This document shows, piece by piece, positions 36,655 through 48,231 of a stretch of DNA of 64,000 nt. Position numbers and translations under genes: made by a program. Position 1 is the first letter of the stretch; each line of letters starts with the position of its first letter. The stretch covers positions 2,159,272-2,223,271 of the forward strand of contig OZ024783.1 in NCBI GenBank assembly GCA_964017065.1, in the 5' to 3' direction. The DNA comes from Haliclona indistincta. Taxonomy: Eukaryota; Porifera; Demospongiae; Haplosclerida; Chalinidae. The notes beneath the pieces are model-generated. The model did no database searches, had not been told where the DNA came from, and saw only the letters and a program-made list of their open reading frames with translations.

Positions 36655-37028
36655 TGGGTGAGTGGGTGAGTGAGTGAGTGAGGGAAAGAAAGAGTGAGTG
36701 AATGGGAGAGCGAGTGAGTGAGTGAGTGAGTGAGTGAGTGAATGAGAGAGTGAGTGAGTGAGTGAGTGAGTGAGGGAGTGAGTGAGTGAGTGAGTGAGTG
36801 AGTGAGTGAGAGAGTGAGTGAGTGAGTGAGTGAGTGAGTGAGGGAATGAGTGAGTGAGTGAGGGAATGAATGGGAGAGTGAGTGAGTGAGTGAGTGAGTG
36901 AGTGAGAGAGTGAGTGAGTGAGGGAATGAGTGGGTGAGTGAGTGAGTGGATGAGTGAGTGAGTGAGTGAGTGAGTGAGTGAGGGAATGAGTGAGTGAGTG
37001 AGTGAGTGAGTGAGTGAGTGAGTGAGAG
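36655..37028. repeat. TGAG tetranucleotide array in UFL1 intron
   Basis: About 370 bp of GTGA repeats with GGAA interruptions. The homologous array at 43590-43875 has a different length and pattern. THSL-type ORFs here are artefacts. Confidence 0.92.
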
Positions 37029-37280
37029 TAAGAGGGTGATAGTGGTATCTCTGTTCTTCTCTTACCTTCAAAGAGATGTGTCCCTTTATCAAACAGTCTG
37101 GCTCGGCACCACAATCCCTGTACCTGTTGCTGTAGTGCTGAGTATCTCTTCCTCCTCATACCAGCCTCACCCTCCGCCTGTTCTGCCAGCACCTCACGAG
37201 CTTCTCTCTCAAATCGTTCCTGCAGCGGTCTAAAGAAATAACAAAACCTGCTTAGTGCTTTTCTGTACATTTTAGTACGT

Positions 37281-37284
<4 letters not shown>

Positions 37285-37321
<37 letters not shown>

Positions 37322-37358
37322 TGTGTGTGTGTGTGTGCATGTGTGTGTGTGTGTGTGA

Positions 37359-37389
<31 letters not shown>

Positions 37390-37390
37390 G
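37285..37390. repeat. GT microsatellite in UFL1 intron
   Basis: A (GT)n tract, with a counterpart at 44135-44250 that also contains a (CG)n block. Confidence 0.92.
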
Positions 37391-38086
37391 TGACCTGTGT
37401 AATTCTTCTGCTAGTTCAGAAGCGAAATCTTCAGGAAGACCCTCAAATTTTTCGTAGAGCACTTGCTCAATCTAGAGAGAATTTGAGTTGAGTGAGCGTG
37501 TGAATGAGTGAGTGAGAGAGTGAGTGCGAGAGAGTGAGCGAGCGAGGGAGAGTGAGAGAGTGAGGGAGAGAGTGGGTGTGTCCGTACCTCACTAGTGCTC
37601 ATGAACTTGATCTCCCATCCTGACCCCTGCAGTGGTTCGTCTGCTGTTGTCTGGTGTTTCTTTCCTCTTCCTTTCTTCTGCTTGCCCTTCTTACCCTCAG
37701 CAGATCCCGATGAAGAGGTCACCTCTTGTGACAATTGCTTGAGAAACTTTCCACTCACAGCAACTGCCTAAGAATAGAGAATAGAAAGTATAGCTAGTCA
37801 ATTCAAAAATTTCTACTTCACTTTTGTAATTTTACTAAAAATCGCATTCAGTCATTCTTTAATATTCATCTAGAATTTTTACATTAAATTTTATTCTGGT
37901 CACTTCGAATTTTTTCAGTTTATGTTACTGACTTTAAGGGCCTTCTCTTTCAGTAATGGCTGGAATGCGTCAGAGCAGGTGAGCATGAAGTGTTTGCTGA
38001 CAGCAACACTGCCCATCACTAGGAGCTGGTCATCAGATGAGTAGAGCTTCTGAAGGAGAAGATTAGCATCTTGAAGAGTGCATCCA

Positions 38087-38570
38087 TAGTATTCGAAAAT
38101 AAAGGTAGAAATCAGAGAGAATAGCCCGAGAAAATTTTAGTGTTGTTTTAGTAGCCATTTTTAATTTTAGTTTAGTTTTAGTAGTAGTAAGGGTTTGGAA
38201 TTTCATTATAGTTTAGTTTTAGTTTTAGTAAAGTTGCCTTAAAAGTTTTAGTTTAGTATTAGTTTTAGTAACACATGAAAATTAATGTAGTATAATGAGT
38301 TATAGATGTGGCACTTATACGTGACAGTTATTGAAGATGAGCTATATTGTACATTGTAATATAACGCCTGGCATTGAACAGAGACTGAGTCACTAAAGTA
38401 GCCACTTGTTGCCTTAGTAGCAAGTTATTATTTTAGTTTAGTATTAGTTTTAGTTAAGGTTTAGGTACTAAATATAGTTTAGTTTTAGTTTAGTAAACTA
38501 AAACAAATTTCCTTAAACTAAAAGGGTTTTAGTATTAGTTTTAGTTAACCAAAACAACACTACGAGAAAT
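38087..38570. repeat. TTTTAGTTTAG-type minisatellite
   Basis: Irregular repeats of gttttagtttag/gttttagtaa fill about 38140-38560, reappearing as the reverse complement (actaaaac) near 38495-38515, so the end can fold. It separates the truncated UFL1 copy from Roco-2, and such a tract may mark the breakpoint. Confidence 0.75.
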
Positions 38571-38615
38571 CAGAAATCACGGCAGAAATCAGAAATCACG
38601 AAGAAATCAGGAAAT

Positions 38616-38621
38616 CACGTG
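38616..38621. promoter_or_regulatory. CACGTG palindrome upstream of Roco-2
   Basis: A perfect E-box-type CACGTG, 137 bp before the start codon. The same hexamer is 113 bp upstream of Roco-3a and 95 bp upstream of Roco-3b. bHLH/bZIP factors bind such sites in animals; function here is inferred from conservation among copies. Confidence 0.4.
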
Positions 38622-38757
38622 ATGAAATCAGCTGGTACATGGTGAAAACTGAAATAGAAATTTCGCACGCGAAATCAGCCCGTGTCGGACCCCTCGGCAG
38701 GAAACAACGAAAGGATTCTCTCAAACTCAAGCTTAGCAAAAGGGCGGACGCAGAGCA

Positions 38758-41700
38758 ATGGCTGAAGGACGTAGAGAAAAACAATACATAACCGCTTTTA
38801 AGAACGGGAACAAGCTTATGGCGGAGCAGCTGCTACCCAGCATACCACAACCAGCTATCATCACGACAACATTCTTGTCCATAAGGTTTTATACTGAGTT
38901 AATATCATTGGTCTCTCTGCTCCACCTAGCTGCGTACTGGGGCTGGAGGAATGTCGTCACTTCGCTAGTATCTGTGTATAATTGTGCCGCCAACTTCAAG
39001 GACGAGGAGGGACACATTCCACTGCATTATGCCGCCAGCAATGGACACCTCGAGGTGGTAAAATATTTCATAGTTGAACTACATTGTGACCCTATGGACA
39101 AGAACCAGTATGGCTGGACTCCACTTCACTATGCTTGTCGCTATGGTTACCTCAACATTGCTCAGTATCTCATCAGAGAGGAACACTGTAACCCATCATG
39201 TGAGAACAATGATGGCAATACACCACTTCACTATGCGTGTATTATTGGTCACCTCAACATCGCTCAGTATCTCATCAGAGAGGAACACTGTAACCCATCA
39301 CGTGAGAACAATTATGGCAATACACCTCTTCACTATGCTTGTCGCGATGGTTACCTCGACATTGCTCAGTATCTCATCAGAGAGGAACACTGTAACCCAT
39401 CATGTGAGAACAATAATGGCGATTCACCACTTCACTATGCTTGTGCTAATGGTCACCTCAACATTGCTCAGTATCTCATCAGAGAGGAACACTGTAACCC
39501 ATCATGTGAGAACAAATATGGCAATACACCACTTCACCTTGCTTGTACTAATGGTCATCTCGACATTGCTCAGTATCTCATCAGAGAGGAACACTGTAAC
39601 CCATCATGTGAGAACAATATTGGCATGACACCACTTCACTGGGCTTGTCGTAATGACCACGCCCACATTGTACAATATCTGTTATCGACTGGTCGAGTCA
39701 ATCCACTGACTAAGCGCAAGAAGTGCCTCACTGCATTGACCTTTGCTAGTGGCAAGTATGATATCATTAAACTATTTGAACCATTCGAAGAGTGCAGGAC
39801 AGCCTTCCCAGTGCACACGTTCACTAAACTGATACTCACAGGAGACAGTGGAGCTGGTAAGACTACCATAACTGAACTCATCGTCCGCCTAGCTAGTTCT
39901 ACAGCTGTAGAGTGTGTCGCTGATGTTCAACGCTACACAGCAGGGATCGTTCCACACCACATCCAGAGTGAACAGCTGGGCAACTTTGTCGTGTATGACT
40001 TTGCTGGACAGCAAGAATACTACTCGAGTCATGACGCCGTGCTCGAGCAAGTGATGCGAAGGTCAGCAGCCATGTTTCTCTGTGTGGTAGACCTGAGTGA
40101 GAGCAAGAAGAAGATCTGTGAGTCGCTCCACTACTGGCTAAGCTTTATCGACAATGCCTGCAGCACAGCAGAGGGACGATCGCACGTGGTGATCATTGGT
40201 AGCCATGCCGACCAGGTCATGTCGGTGGAGGAGAAAGGCTCGCTGCTGCAGACCATCATAGCTACCAGAAGAGTAAGACGGCAGGAGTATGTAGAGTGCA
40301 TTGCTATGGACTGTCGCAGAACCAACACTGACGCTTCACGTCGTTTGATCGCCACACTCACCAACAGCCAGAAAGCCATCACTGCCAGTCAGCCCGTCAT
40401 CCACTACTATTCTCATGTTGTCTACGCATTCCTTCGTACCAAGCTGAACGTGGTAGGCTGTACACTACATGATCTTGTTTCTGCAATCGCTAAGGAAAAC
40501 GATTCTTCTCTCCCTAGCGACCAGTCTGTCCTCACAGAGATCCTCACCACTCTCAGTGATAAAGGTCTCATCCTCTTTATACGCCATCATCAATCCAGCT
40601 GGATCGTAGTGAAGACAGAAGCCTTGTTAAACGAAATCAATGGAACACTGTTTGCCCCTCGTCAATTCAAAGAACATCGTGACATTCTTGCCAGCAACAC
40701 TGGCATAGTATCCACCTCCAGCCTACTCAGTGTATTCCCTCACCACAACACAGATATGCTTGTTGGTTTTCTTCAGTCATTGAATTTCTGTCGACCAGTT
40801 GAGCCCTCAGTACTAGAGAACACCAACCTCCAGACCACACCCTCTCACTCCACAGCTGATCTCCTCTTCTTCCCCGGTCTCATTCAGTCAGAGCGACCGG
40901 ACAGCCTCGTCCAGCAGCTAGGAGCACTAGAGTTTGGCTGGTGTCTGGTGTGTGTGGATCCTGAGCAGTACTTTAGTTCTCGCTTCCTTCATATCCTCCT
41001 CCTCTCCGTAGCTTATCGATTCTCACAATCGGTACGACGCAAGGTTACTTCATGTTTTTGTGGTCTCCAGCGAAGGTGCACTGTCTGGAAGAACGGCATC
41101 TCCTGGACAGACTTTGACAACATCACAACACTCATTGAGCTCCTTGACAACAACCGGAGAATGTTGGTGGCCATGTCGTGCAGCAAGGACAGGCCAATGG
41201 AGCATGCCAAGCTTCGTAGCTCACTCATTGGTCTGGTTCACCGTCTTCACCAAGAGCACTGCCCGAGTGTGGAAGTGTACGAGTGTCTCATCTCTCCCAG
41301 CCTGGTCCAACAGTATCCCTTCAATGACCTTCTGACACTGACCTCTTTGACATCCAGGATGTAGCTAAATCTATTCTTTGTCGAAAGCCATTTATTTCCA
41401 GTCAGAATGAAAATTGTATCGGTCGCCTCCCAACACAGTCACTACCCTTAGAGCCATACCACCTCCTCAGCCCCTCCTCTGTCTGTGAGCTGTTCAACCA
41501 TAGCAACGCTGACCAGCCAGTTCCTACCACCCTCCTCCATGAGATAACAAAACACTTCAGTCAGCTTAAGATGAAGCCACAAGTGTACTACAAGGAACTG
41601 AGAGAGCATCTGGACAAGCTGAGTCTATTCTCTGGAAAGAATCCTCTGGTGAGCAGTGTGGCTGTACTGTAGCATGTGATGGTAGTAATGTTTCTCTGGT

Positions 41701-42223
41701 GTGTACAGGAGGTGGCTGGCTTGAAGGAGCAGGACCTACCAAGTGATCCACCCACAGCTGCTGGTAGCTCCAGTACCCTCAGTGAGTCACACATGTACAC
41801 AAGTTGTGACAGTATTGTTATTGTATGTTCAGGCTCAGTTAGTCAGACTCCTCCCAGTACTCACTCTGATCCACCAGTACCCAGTGTAGACCTGTCCAAT
41901 ATACCTGATGATGGTACACTAGGTGAGTATGAACACATCAACACTATCGAGGCTTTTCACAATTTTGTATCATTGTAGATATCCGGTCTCATCTTGCTGT
42001 ACTGCTTGTAGTCCTGAGAAGCACTGTGTGTCAATGGTTTGAGCTAGGACTACAGCTTGGACTGGATTACTTCACACTAAGTGTAATAGAGAAGGATCGC
42101 AGAGAGTCTAAAGAGTGTATGAGAGAGATGCTGGCTGTATGGCTGAAGGGTCAGGGAGGAGAGTGTACTAAACACACTCTCAGAACAGCACTGTTGAACA
42201 TTGACTGCAGGATAGATGATTGA
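38758..42223 (+). pseudogene. Roco-2: ANK-Roc-COR-Death gene with one frameshift
   Basis: Same gene plan as Roco-1: exon 1 at 38758-41648, exons at 41709-41781, 41833-41922 and 41979-42223. Seven ankyrin repeats, P-loop GDSGAGKTT, DFAGQQEYY and GSHADQ are intact. Near 41330, aatgacct-tctgac lacks one base compared with the Roco-3b copy (aatgacctacctgac), so the first frame ends at 41364 after 868 residues. Downstream the second frame continues through the C-terminal COR part and the Death exon (WFELGLQLGLDYF). Either it is a recent pseudogene or the protein is truncated before the Death domain; an assembly error of one base is also possible. The COR C-terminal half (CFCGLQRRCTVWKNG) resembles Roco-3b, while exons 2-4 resemble Roco-1, indicating mosaic exchange. 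Confidence 0.85.
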
Positions 42224-42414
42224 CAAAATATGTTTCAGTGTCTCTTCAATATCACTTCATTACGAACCGACTATGTGATGTCTACAGCTAGTTAGTAAAG
42301 AGGGAAGAGCTAGTTATTATAGAACACACTGATGGTAATTAATAATTATTTATGATGTTGTTCGCAATGTTGCACAAATAGATACATGGTGTAATGATGA
42401 CATCATAGTCACAA

Positions 42415-42779
42415 TTATTGTTTAATAACCAGTGCCTTGATGCCCTCCAGTAATGCAGTCAGCTCCTCAGTCACTTTAGACAAACTACCCTCCTCCTCTC
42501 CCGCTAATGGCTCCTTCTCCACTGGTCTAGACATTAATTTTAACCTCGTCATCACTAGGTCCTGGTAGTGTAGTACTCTAAGATACTCGTCAGGCAGCAA
42601 GTGCCGTGAGAGGAGAGATGTAGTGTGTGGCACCAGTCTCCCTGTGATGTGTATCATGGAGCCAGTGTGTTGGTGGAACAACAGTACAGTGACAAGATGG
42701 AGGACCATAGAGGGATCCTGCTCCTCACTGAGACTAGCTAGTAGAGACTGATAGTGATCATGGAGTAGCTGCCTACGCA

Positions 42780-42847
<68 letters not shown>

Positions 42848-42874
42848 AGAGAGGGAGGGAGGGAGGGAGGGAGG

Positions 42875-42905
<31 letters not shown>

Positions 42906-44131
42906 AGAGAGAGAGAGAAGAGAGAGTGAGCGAGCTGTGTGTGTGTGTCCGTGTGTGTGTGAATTAGTGGGTGATTGAGTATGTGGGTGAGTGAGTGTGT
43001 GAATGAGCGATTGTGTCAGTGAGTGATTGAGTACTTCTCTTTCTTCTTGTCCATTTTCTTCAGCATGATACCGACAGAACTGTCGAAACACAGATTTTCA
43101 AACTGCTCAAAGAAAACATCGGTCTCCTACACAGAGACATCAGTTACGTCACACACACAACAACACTCACATCTCTCTCCATTATTTTTTGTCTTCCCTC
43201 TCTCTTCTTCCCTCTCTTCAATCCTCTCTCCCTCCCTCCCTCTCTTCTACCCTCTCTCCCTTTCACTATACCTTTCCAGTCAGACTAGTGTTCACGCCCA
43301 CTGCTAGCTTCTTCACTGCGCCATCTGCAATTCCCTCATTGATCATTTTAGTTCTCTTCTACAGCAAATACACAATGGTTCATTCACTCAAGCACGTCAG
43401 TTACAAGAGAGTTAAAAGCTGTTGTACCTTCTGTGCCACATCTGTTGAATCTGATGGGTCTATTTCCTCGTTAGTGTTTGTTAGAAATCTTACGACAAGA
43501 TTAGTCATTTCTGAACACAGAGAGCGAAGCAAGTACTTGCACATTTGAGTCTTTGCATCTCCTGAAAAACACATGTAGGAGAGTAAGATGGGTGGGTGAG
43601 TGAGTGAGTGAATCAGTGAGTGAGTGAGTGAGTGAGTGAGTGAGTGAGTGAGTGAGTGAGTGAGTGAGTGAGTGAGGGAATGAGTGGGTGGGTGGGTGAG
43701 TGAGTGAGTGAGTGAGTGAGAGGGTGAGTGAGTGAGTGAATCAGTGAGTGAGTGAGTGAATCAGTGAGTGAGTGAGTGAGTGAGTGAGTGAGTGAGGGAA
43801 TGAGTGGGTGGGTGGGTGAGTGAGTGAGTGAGTGAGGGAATGAGTGGGTGGGTGAATGAGTGAGTGAGTAAGAGGGTGGGAGAGTGTGTGAAGTGGTATC
43901 TCTGTTCTTCTCTTACCTTCAAAGAGATGTATCCCTTTATCAAACAGTCTGGCTCGGCACCATAATCCCTGTACCTGTTGCTGTAGTGCTGAGTATCTCT
44001 TCCTCCTCATACCAGCCTCTCCCTCCGCCTGTTCTGCCAGCACCTCACGAGCTTCTCTCTCAAATCGTTCCTGCAGCGGTCTAACGAAAGAACAAAAACC
44101 AGCTTAGTGCTTTCTGTACACTTTAGTACGA

Positions 44132-44184
<53 letters not shown>

Positions 44185-44185
44185 C

Positions 44186-44251
<66 letters not shown>

Positions 44252-45485
44252 TGACCTGTGTAATTCTTCTGCTAGTTCAGAAGCGAAATCTTCAGGAAGA
44301 TCCTCAAATTTTTCGTAAAGCACTTGCTCAATCTAGAGAGAACTTGAATGAGTGACTGGGTGTATGAGTGAGTGGATGTGAGAGTGAGTGAATGAGTGAG
44401 TGGATGAGTGAATGAGTGAGTGGGTGTGTGAGTGTGTGAATGAGTGAGCGAGGGAGAGTGAGTGTGTCCGTACCTCACTAGTGGTCATGAACTTGAGCTC
44501 CCATCCTGACCCCTGCAGTGGTTCGTCTACTGTTGTCTGGTGTTTCTTTCCTCTTCCTCTCTTCTGCTTGCCCTTCTTACCCTCAGCAGATCCCGATGGA
44601 GGGGCTGCCTCTTGTGACAATTGCTTGAGAAACTTTCCACTCACAGCAACTGCCTAAGAATAGAGAATAGAAAGTATAGCTAGTCAATTCAAAAATTTCT
44701 ATTTCAATTTTGTAATTCTACTATAAATTTATTTTTGATAAATTATCGCATCTAGTCATTCATTAATTTTGATCTTAAAGTATAATTTTGTGTGTTAAAT
44801 TTCATTCTCGTCACTTCGAATTTTTTTTCCTGTTTATGGGACTGACTTTAAGAGCCTTCTCTTTCAGTAATGGCTGGAATGCGTCAGAGCAGGTGAGCAT
44901 GAAGTGTTTGCTGACAGCAACACTGCCCATCACTAGGAGCTGGTCATCAGATGAGTAGAGCTTCTGAAGGAGAAGATTAGCATCTTGAAGAGTGCAGGGA
45001 GAGGGTAGGAGAGGCTGGAGGGAGAGGGAGGGAGAGAGAGAGGGAGGGATAGAGAGAGGGAGAGTGAGAGAGAGAGGAGGGATTCCGAGGGAAGGGAGAG
45101 GGAGAGGGAGAGAGATGAAGAGAGAGAGAGGGGTGTAGGAAGGGGAGAAGGAGGGAGAGAGAGAGGGTGGGAGGGAGAGAGAGAGGGAGGGAGAGAGGGA
45201 GGGAGAAAGATAGAGAGGGTAGGAGAGAGAGAGAGGGAGGGAGAGAGAGAGTGGGAGGAAGATTATGTCACTGACTCCAGTTCTATAGCACACTCACCAG
45301 TATATCAACCCAGGTCTTGCTGGATGACGCCTCTTCAACTGCTCCCTCTACTTCAGCCATCACTGACTGACCCACGGCACATGATCCCAGCATGATGAGC
45401 TCTCCTCCTGCACTGCCGCCCTTGAAACGCCTCTTGATGTACCCCTTGGGATCCTCAATACCAAGCCGAGCTATTGTATCATACT

Positions 45486-45564
<79 letters not shown>

Positions 45565-47001
45565 AGAGAGAGAGAGAGAGGGAGAGAGAGTGAGTAAGAA
45601 TCTGTGTGCCTTCGTTTATCTTACCAAGGTAGCCATTAGATGCTAGGAAGCTGTCCACCCACTGATTCTGCATCTGTGTATAGACCCCAGGTATGTAGAC
45701 CTCTTTGTCAGCTCTACCATACAGTGCTCCAGCAAGCTCACCATCACGAATAAGGTCACGAAGGACCGCTGTGGTGATGGTGATAGTAGTGATGGTGATA
45801 GTAGTGATGGTGATAGTAGTGAGGGTGATAGTAGTGAGGGTGATAGTAGAGTGATGGTGATAGTAGTGATGGTGATAGTAGTGAGGGTGATAGTAGTGAG
45901 GGTGACAGTAGTGATGGTGATAGTAGTGATGGTGATAATAGTGATGGTGATAGTAGTGAGAGTGATAGTAGTGATGGTGATAGTAGTGATGGTGATAGTA
46001 GTGAGGGTGATAGTAGTGATGGTGATAGTAGTGAGGGTGATAGTAGTGATGGTGATAGTAGTGAGGGTGATAGTAGTGAGGGTGATAGTAGTTATGGTGA
46101 TGGTGATGGTAGTGATGGTGATAGTAGTGACAGTGAAAGTAGTGAAAATGATAGTTAGTCAGGCGTGGCCTGCCTAATCGCATACTGTATATAGTCAGGG
46201 GACACTAGTATACCTGAGCTGTCGCGCTGGAATGTAGCGGTTACAATTATTTTAGGAAGTGGTTAACGTAGTATTAACATGCGTGGGCGTACATGTGCTA
46301 GGCAGGCCACGCCTGACTAGCAACAGCATACTAGTCAGGCGTGGCCTGCCTAATCGTATAGGTAATTATTACGTTTTAAATTAGATTCATAACTGATACT
46401 GCAATCTGATTGGGTCGCAGCTATAGCTGCGACCCAATCAGAGATCAAACTTGTGCCCGATCAGAGATCAGACTTGTGCCCAATCAGAGATCAGACTTGT
46501 GCCCGTCGCAGCTATAGCTGCGACGGGCACAAGTCGTGTATACTAGTGTCCCCTGACTATATACAGTATGCGATTAGGCAGGCCACGCCTGACTAGGTGA
46601 TAGTAGTGATGGTGATAGTAGTGAGGGTGCTACTCACAATGGAACAAGTTCTCCTGGTAGTGTCCCTGTGCTACCAAAGATGCTACTGGTGTGGGTACAG
46701 TGACAGCAGTGAACAGTCCCCTGATCCTTGCTCTGTGTCTAGCTACATAGCCATCAGTATAAAGCACTCCTCCTCCACTCGATCGATCTAGCTGCCCATG
46801 TATCTTACTGCCCAGTGAGCTCTCTATACACTGTGTGATAGCGACAGATGATCGGTAACAGTAAAGGTTAATGGAGTATGAAGTACCTCTGTGATGTAGC
46901 TTAGTGGTAGACTGAACCGTTTGCTGAGCTCAGCTATTATTGTGTTGCCGTTCTGGAGAAGTAGCTCATTGATCTCGTGACAGATGTGGTCCTTGTACAG
47001 T
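42415..47001 (-). CDS. UFL1: UFL1, E3 UFM1-protein ligase, lacking N-terminal exons
   Basis: Twelve reverse-strand exons: 46887-47001, 46638-46830, 45625-45768, 45298-45485, 44847-45014, 44474-44653, 44256-44332, 43917-44080, 43428-43561, 43272-43358, 43035-43126 and 42415-42772. They join in one open frame of 632 codons. Matches to family UFL1: [80 protein letters not shown] and [16 protein letters not shown]1 proteins are near 790 residues; roughly the first 115-130 are absent. Upstream of 47001 lie only GA/GGAT repeats and the duplicated block. Missing exons may lie beyond the misassembled gap or have been lost. The stop is 191 bp from the Roco-2 stop, tail to tail. Confidence 0.88.
42782..43030. 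repeat. GA/GGGA and TGAG repeats in UFL1 intron
   Basis: A GA-rich tract, then GTGAG and GTGTG repeats between the last two UFL1 exons. Confidence 0.9.
43590..43875. repeat. TGAG tetranucleotide array in UFL1 intron
   Basis: Counterpart of 36655-37028, with higher-order units of about 100 bp (gaatcagtgag and ggaatgagtgggtggg recur). Confidence 0.9.
44130..44250. repeat. GT microsatellite with CG core
   Basis: (GT)n interrupted by gcgcgcgcgcg at about 44176, a potential Z-DNA-forming tract, in the UFL1 intron. Confidence 0.9.
45015..45260. repeat. GA/GGGA-rich UFL1 intron
   Basis: Low-complexity purine tract directly upstream of the exon at 44847-45014. The PLSL-type reading frames on the reverse strand are not coding. 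Confidence 0.85.
45486..45600. repeat. GA microsatellite
   Basis: (GA)n in the UFL1 intron between exons 45625-45768 and 45298-45485. Confidence 0.92.
45770..46150. repeat. 15-bp minisatellite GATGGTGATAGTAGT
   Basis: About 25 units alternating gtgatggtgatagta and gtgagggtgatagta. It directly abuts the acceptor of UFL1 exon 45625-45768 and resumes at 46597-46630 beyond an inserted element, so it was one array before the insertion. Because the unit is a multiple of three it keeps a frame open (HYYHHHYY on the reverse strand), which is not a protein. Confidence 0.9.
46156..46595. mobile_element. TIR element inserted in the minisatellite
   Basis: The first and last 58 bp are perfect inverted repeats starting tagtcaggcgtggcctgcc. 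Inner ends of the same motif face each other at 46319 and 46332, so it may be two related elements in tandem. The interior has two perfect palindromes (about 46406-46442 around tcgcagctatagctgcga, and about 46500-46530) and three copies of gatcagacttgtgccc. Flanks aatgatagt and ggtgatagt are a possible 9-bp target duplication blurred by the host repeat. Confidence 0.75.
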
Positions 47002-47002
<1 letters not shown>

Positions 47003-47066
<64 letters not shown>

Positions 47067-47102
47067 GGAGGGAGAGAGAGGGAGAGAGAGAGAGAGAGAG
47101 AG

Positions 47103-47153
<51 letters not shown>

Positions 47154-47173
47154 GGAGGGACAGAGAGAGAGGG

Positions 47174-47206
<33 letters not shown>

Positions 47207-47370
47207 GGAGGGAGAGGGAGGGAGGGGAGAGAGAGAGAGTGGGAAGGAAGGAAGGAGAAGGTTTGATGAATGCTTGGATGGATGGATGGATGGATGGATG
47301 GATGGATGGATGGATGGATGGATGGATGGATGGATGGATGGATGGATGGATGGATGGATGGATGGATGAG
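47003..47370. repeat. GA tracts followed by GGAT array
   Basis: (GA)n with GGTGGAG spacers to about 47260, then about 25 units of GGAT (47274-47366). UFL1 homology ends exactly at its left border. The same duplicated block follows on the right as after the GA tract at 2941-3060. Confidence 0.92.
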
Positions 47371-48113
47371 AGTATCATGCCTCCTTGAGTCTCTTTTTGC
47401 CTGGTCGTGGTTTGCCTCTTTGATAATTTCCAGTTGAAGGATGCTTATGTTGCATGTAAACACTCCTCAGTGCTAAGCTGTGTTGCTGGTCTGTCACTGT
47501 ATGTGACAATGCTGCCATGACCACTCTTAATAGATGCCCACATGCTTCGTGCATTGGGACGTCTATAAATTGGTTTCCGCAGCGTTCTAAATCCTGTAGT
47601 TACCTTGATTCATCGTCTAATCTAGCTTCATATGACCACAAGAGGCTATGAGTGAATGAGTGTGTGTGTGTGACTCACCTAGCTTCAGTCATCTCTATTC
47701 CATGATGATAGTATCACTGTCTGTACACAATATTGACTCACAGTACTAGCAGTGACACACTCACATCACTCACCTTCTATCAGGTGTGCTCGAGCAGCAG
47801 TGGAGAAATCAAGCTGAGAGAAGCAAGTCAGTAGTATTGCAGTGGTAGTAACAGGCTCTCTCTCTGTGCTGCTTGTAGTCTCCATAATAACCTAACCAGC
47901 ACAGGAGGAGGGCAGTAGGTGAGTTAGGACACACACATCACTCACTGGGTTCATCCACCATCTCCTCCACTCCACTATAAGATGCTACATGTATATCATC
48001 TTGAGTCACGCTTCTCTACACTGATTGATGAGGGTCCTAACGAAGTGATCACTATACTGCTCTTCAGTAAAGACCTAGACCATGCATGGCGGGTAATAAG
48101 CATCACGTGATTT
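47371..48113. repeat. Duplicated upstream block, copy 2
   Basis: Same orientation as 3061-3663 and inverted relative to 51540-52260. The reverse strand at about 47440-47600 holds an open frame reading KPIYRRPNARSMWAS then SGHGSIVTYSDRPATQ, conserved in the other copy. Product unknown. Confidence 0.6.
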
Positions 48114-48119
48114 AATTTG
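48114..48119. promoter_or_regulatory. CACGTG palindrome upstream of Roco-3a
   Basis: E-box-type hexamer within gcatcacgtgat, 113 bp before the ATG at 48232. Shared with the Roco-2 and Roco-3b upstream regions. Confidence 0.4.
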
Positions 48120-48231
48120 CTGCACAAACGGCGCCACAAAAGCATTCTCTCAAAGCCACCGAGAAGCCTCAAGCTTATTAGGGCGAACCATAAGAGGAGA
48201 GTATCTACTTCAGATTTATTGACCCAGAACA

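Larger units (their letters stand above)
35561..38086 (-). pseudogene. UFL1: UFL1 3'-half duplicate, 5'-truncated
   Basis: UFL1 is the E3-type ligase that attaches UFM1. Reverse-strand exons at 37933-38086 (broken), 37588-37767, 37395-37471, 37066-37229, 36494-36627, 36338-36424, 36124-36215 and 35561-35918 have the same lengths as the last eight of the other copy and remain open. They include [18 protein letters not shown] and [16 protein letters not shown], matching the conserved UFL1 C-terminus. Homology stops at 38086 inside an exon, just upstream of the [12 protein letters not shown] codons, so nothing upstream exists. Without a promoter and N-terminal half it should be non-functional, though the frame is preserved, so it is young or recently converted. 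Confidence 0.88.

Noticed and set aside
36467..37270. Long HSLTHSLT ORFs on the reverse strand
   Set aside because: TGAG microsatellite joined by chance to true UFL1 exon codons; exon borders with GT-AG sites exclude the repeat.
45563..46183. 206-residue [12 protein letters not shown] ORF
   Set aside because: A 15-bp minisatellite in a UFL1 intron keeps the frame open by its period; the real exon here covers only 45625-45768.
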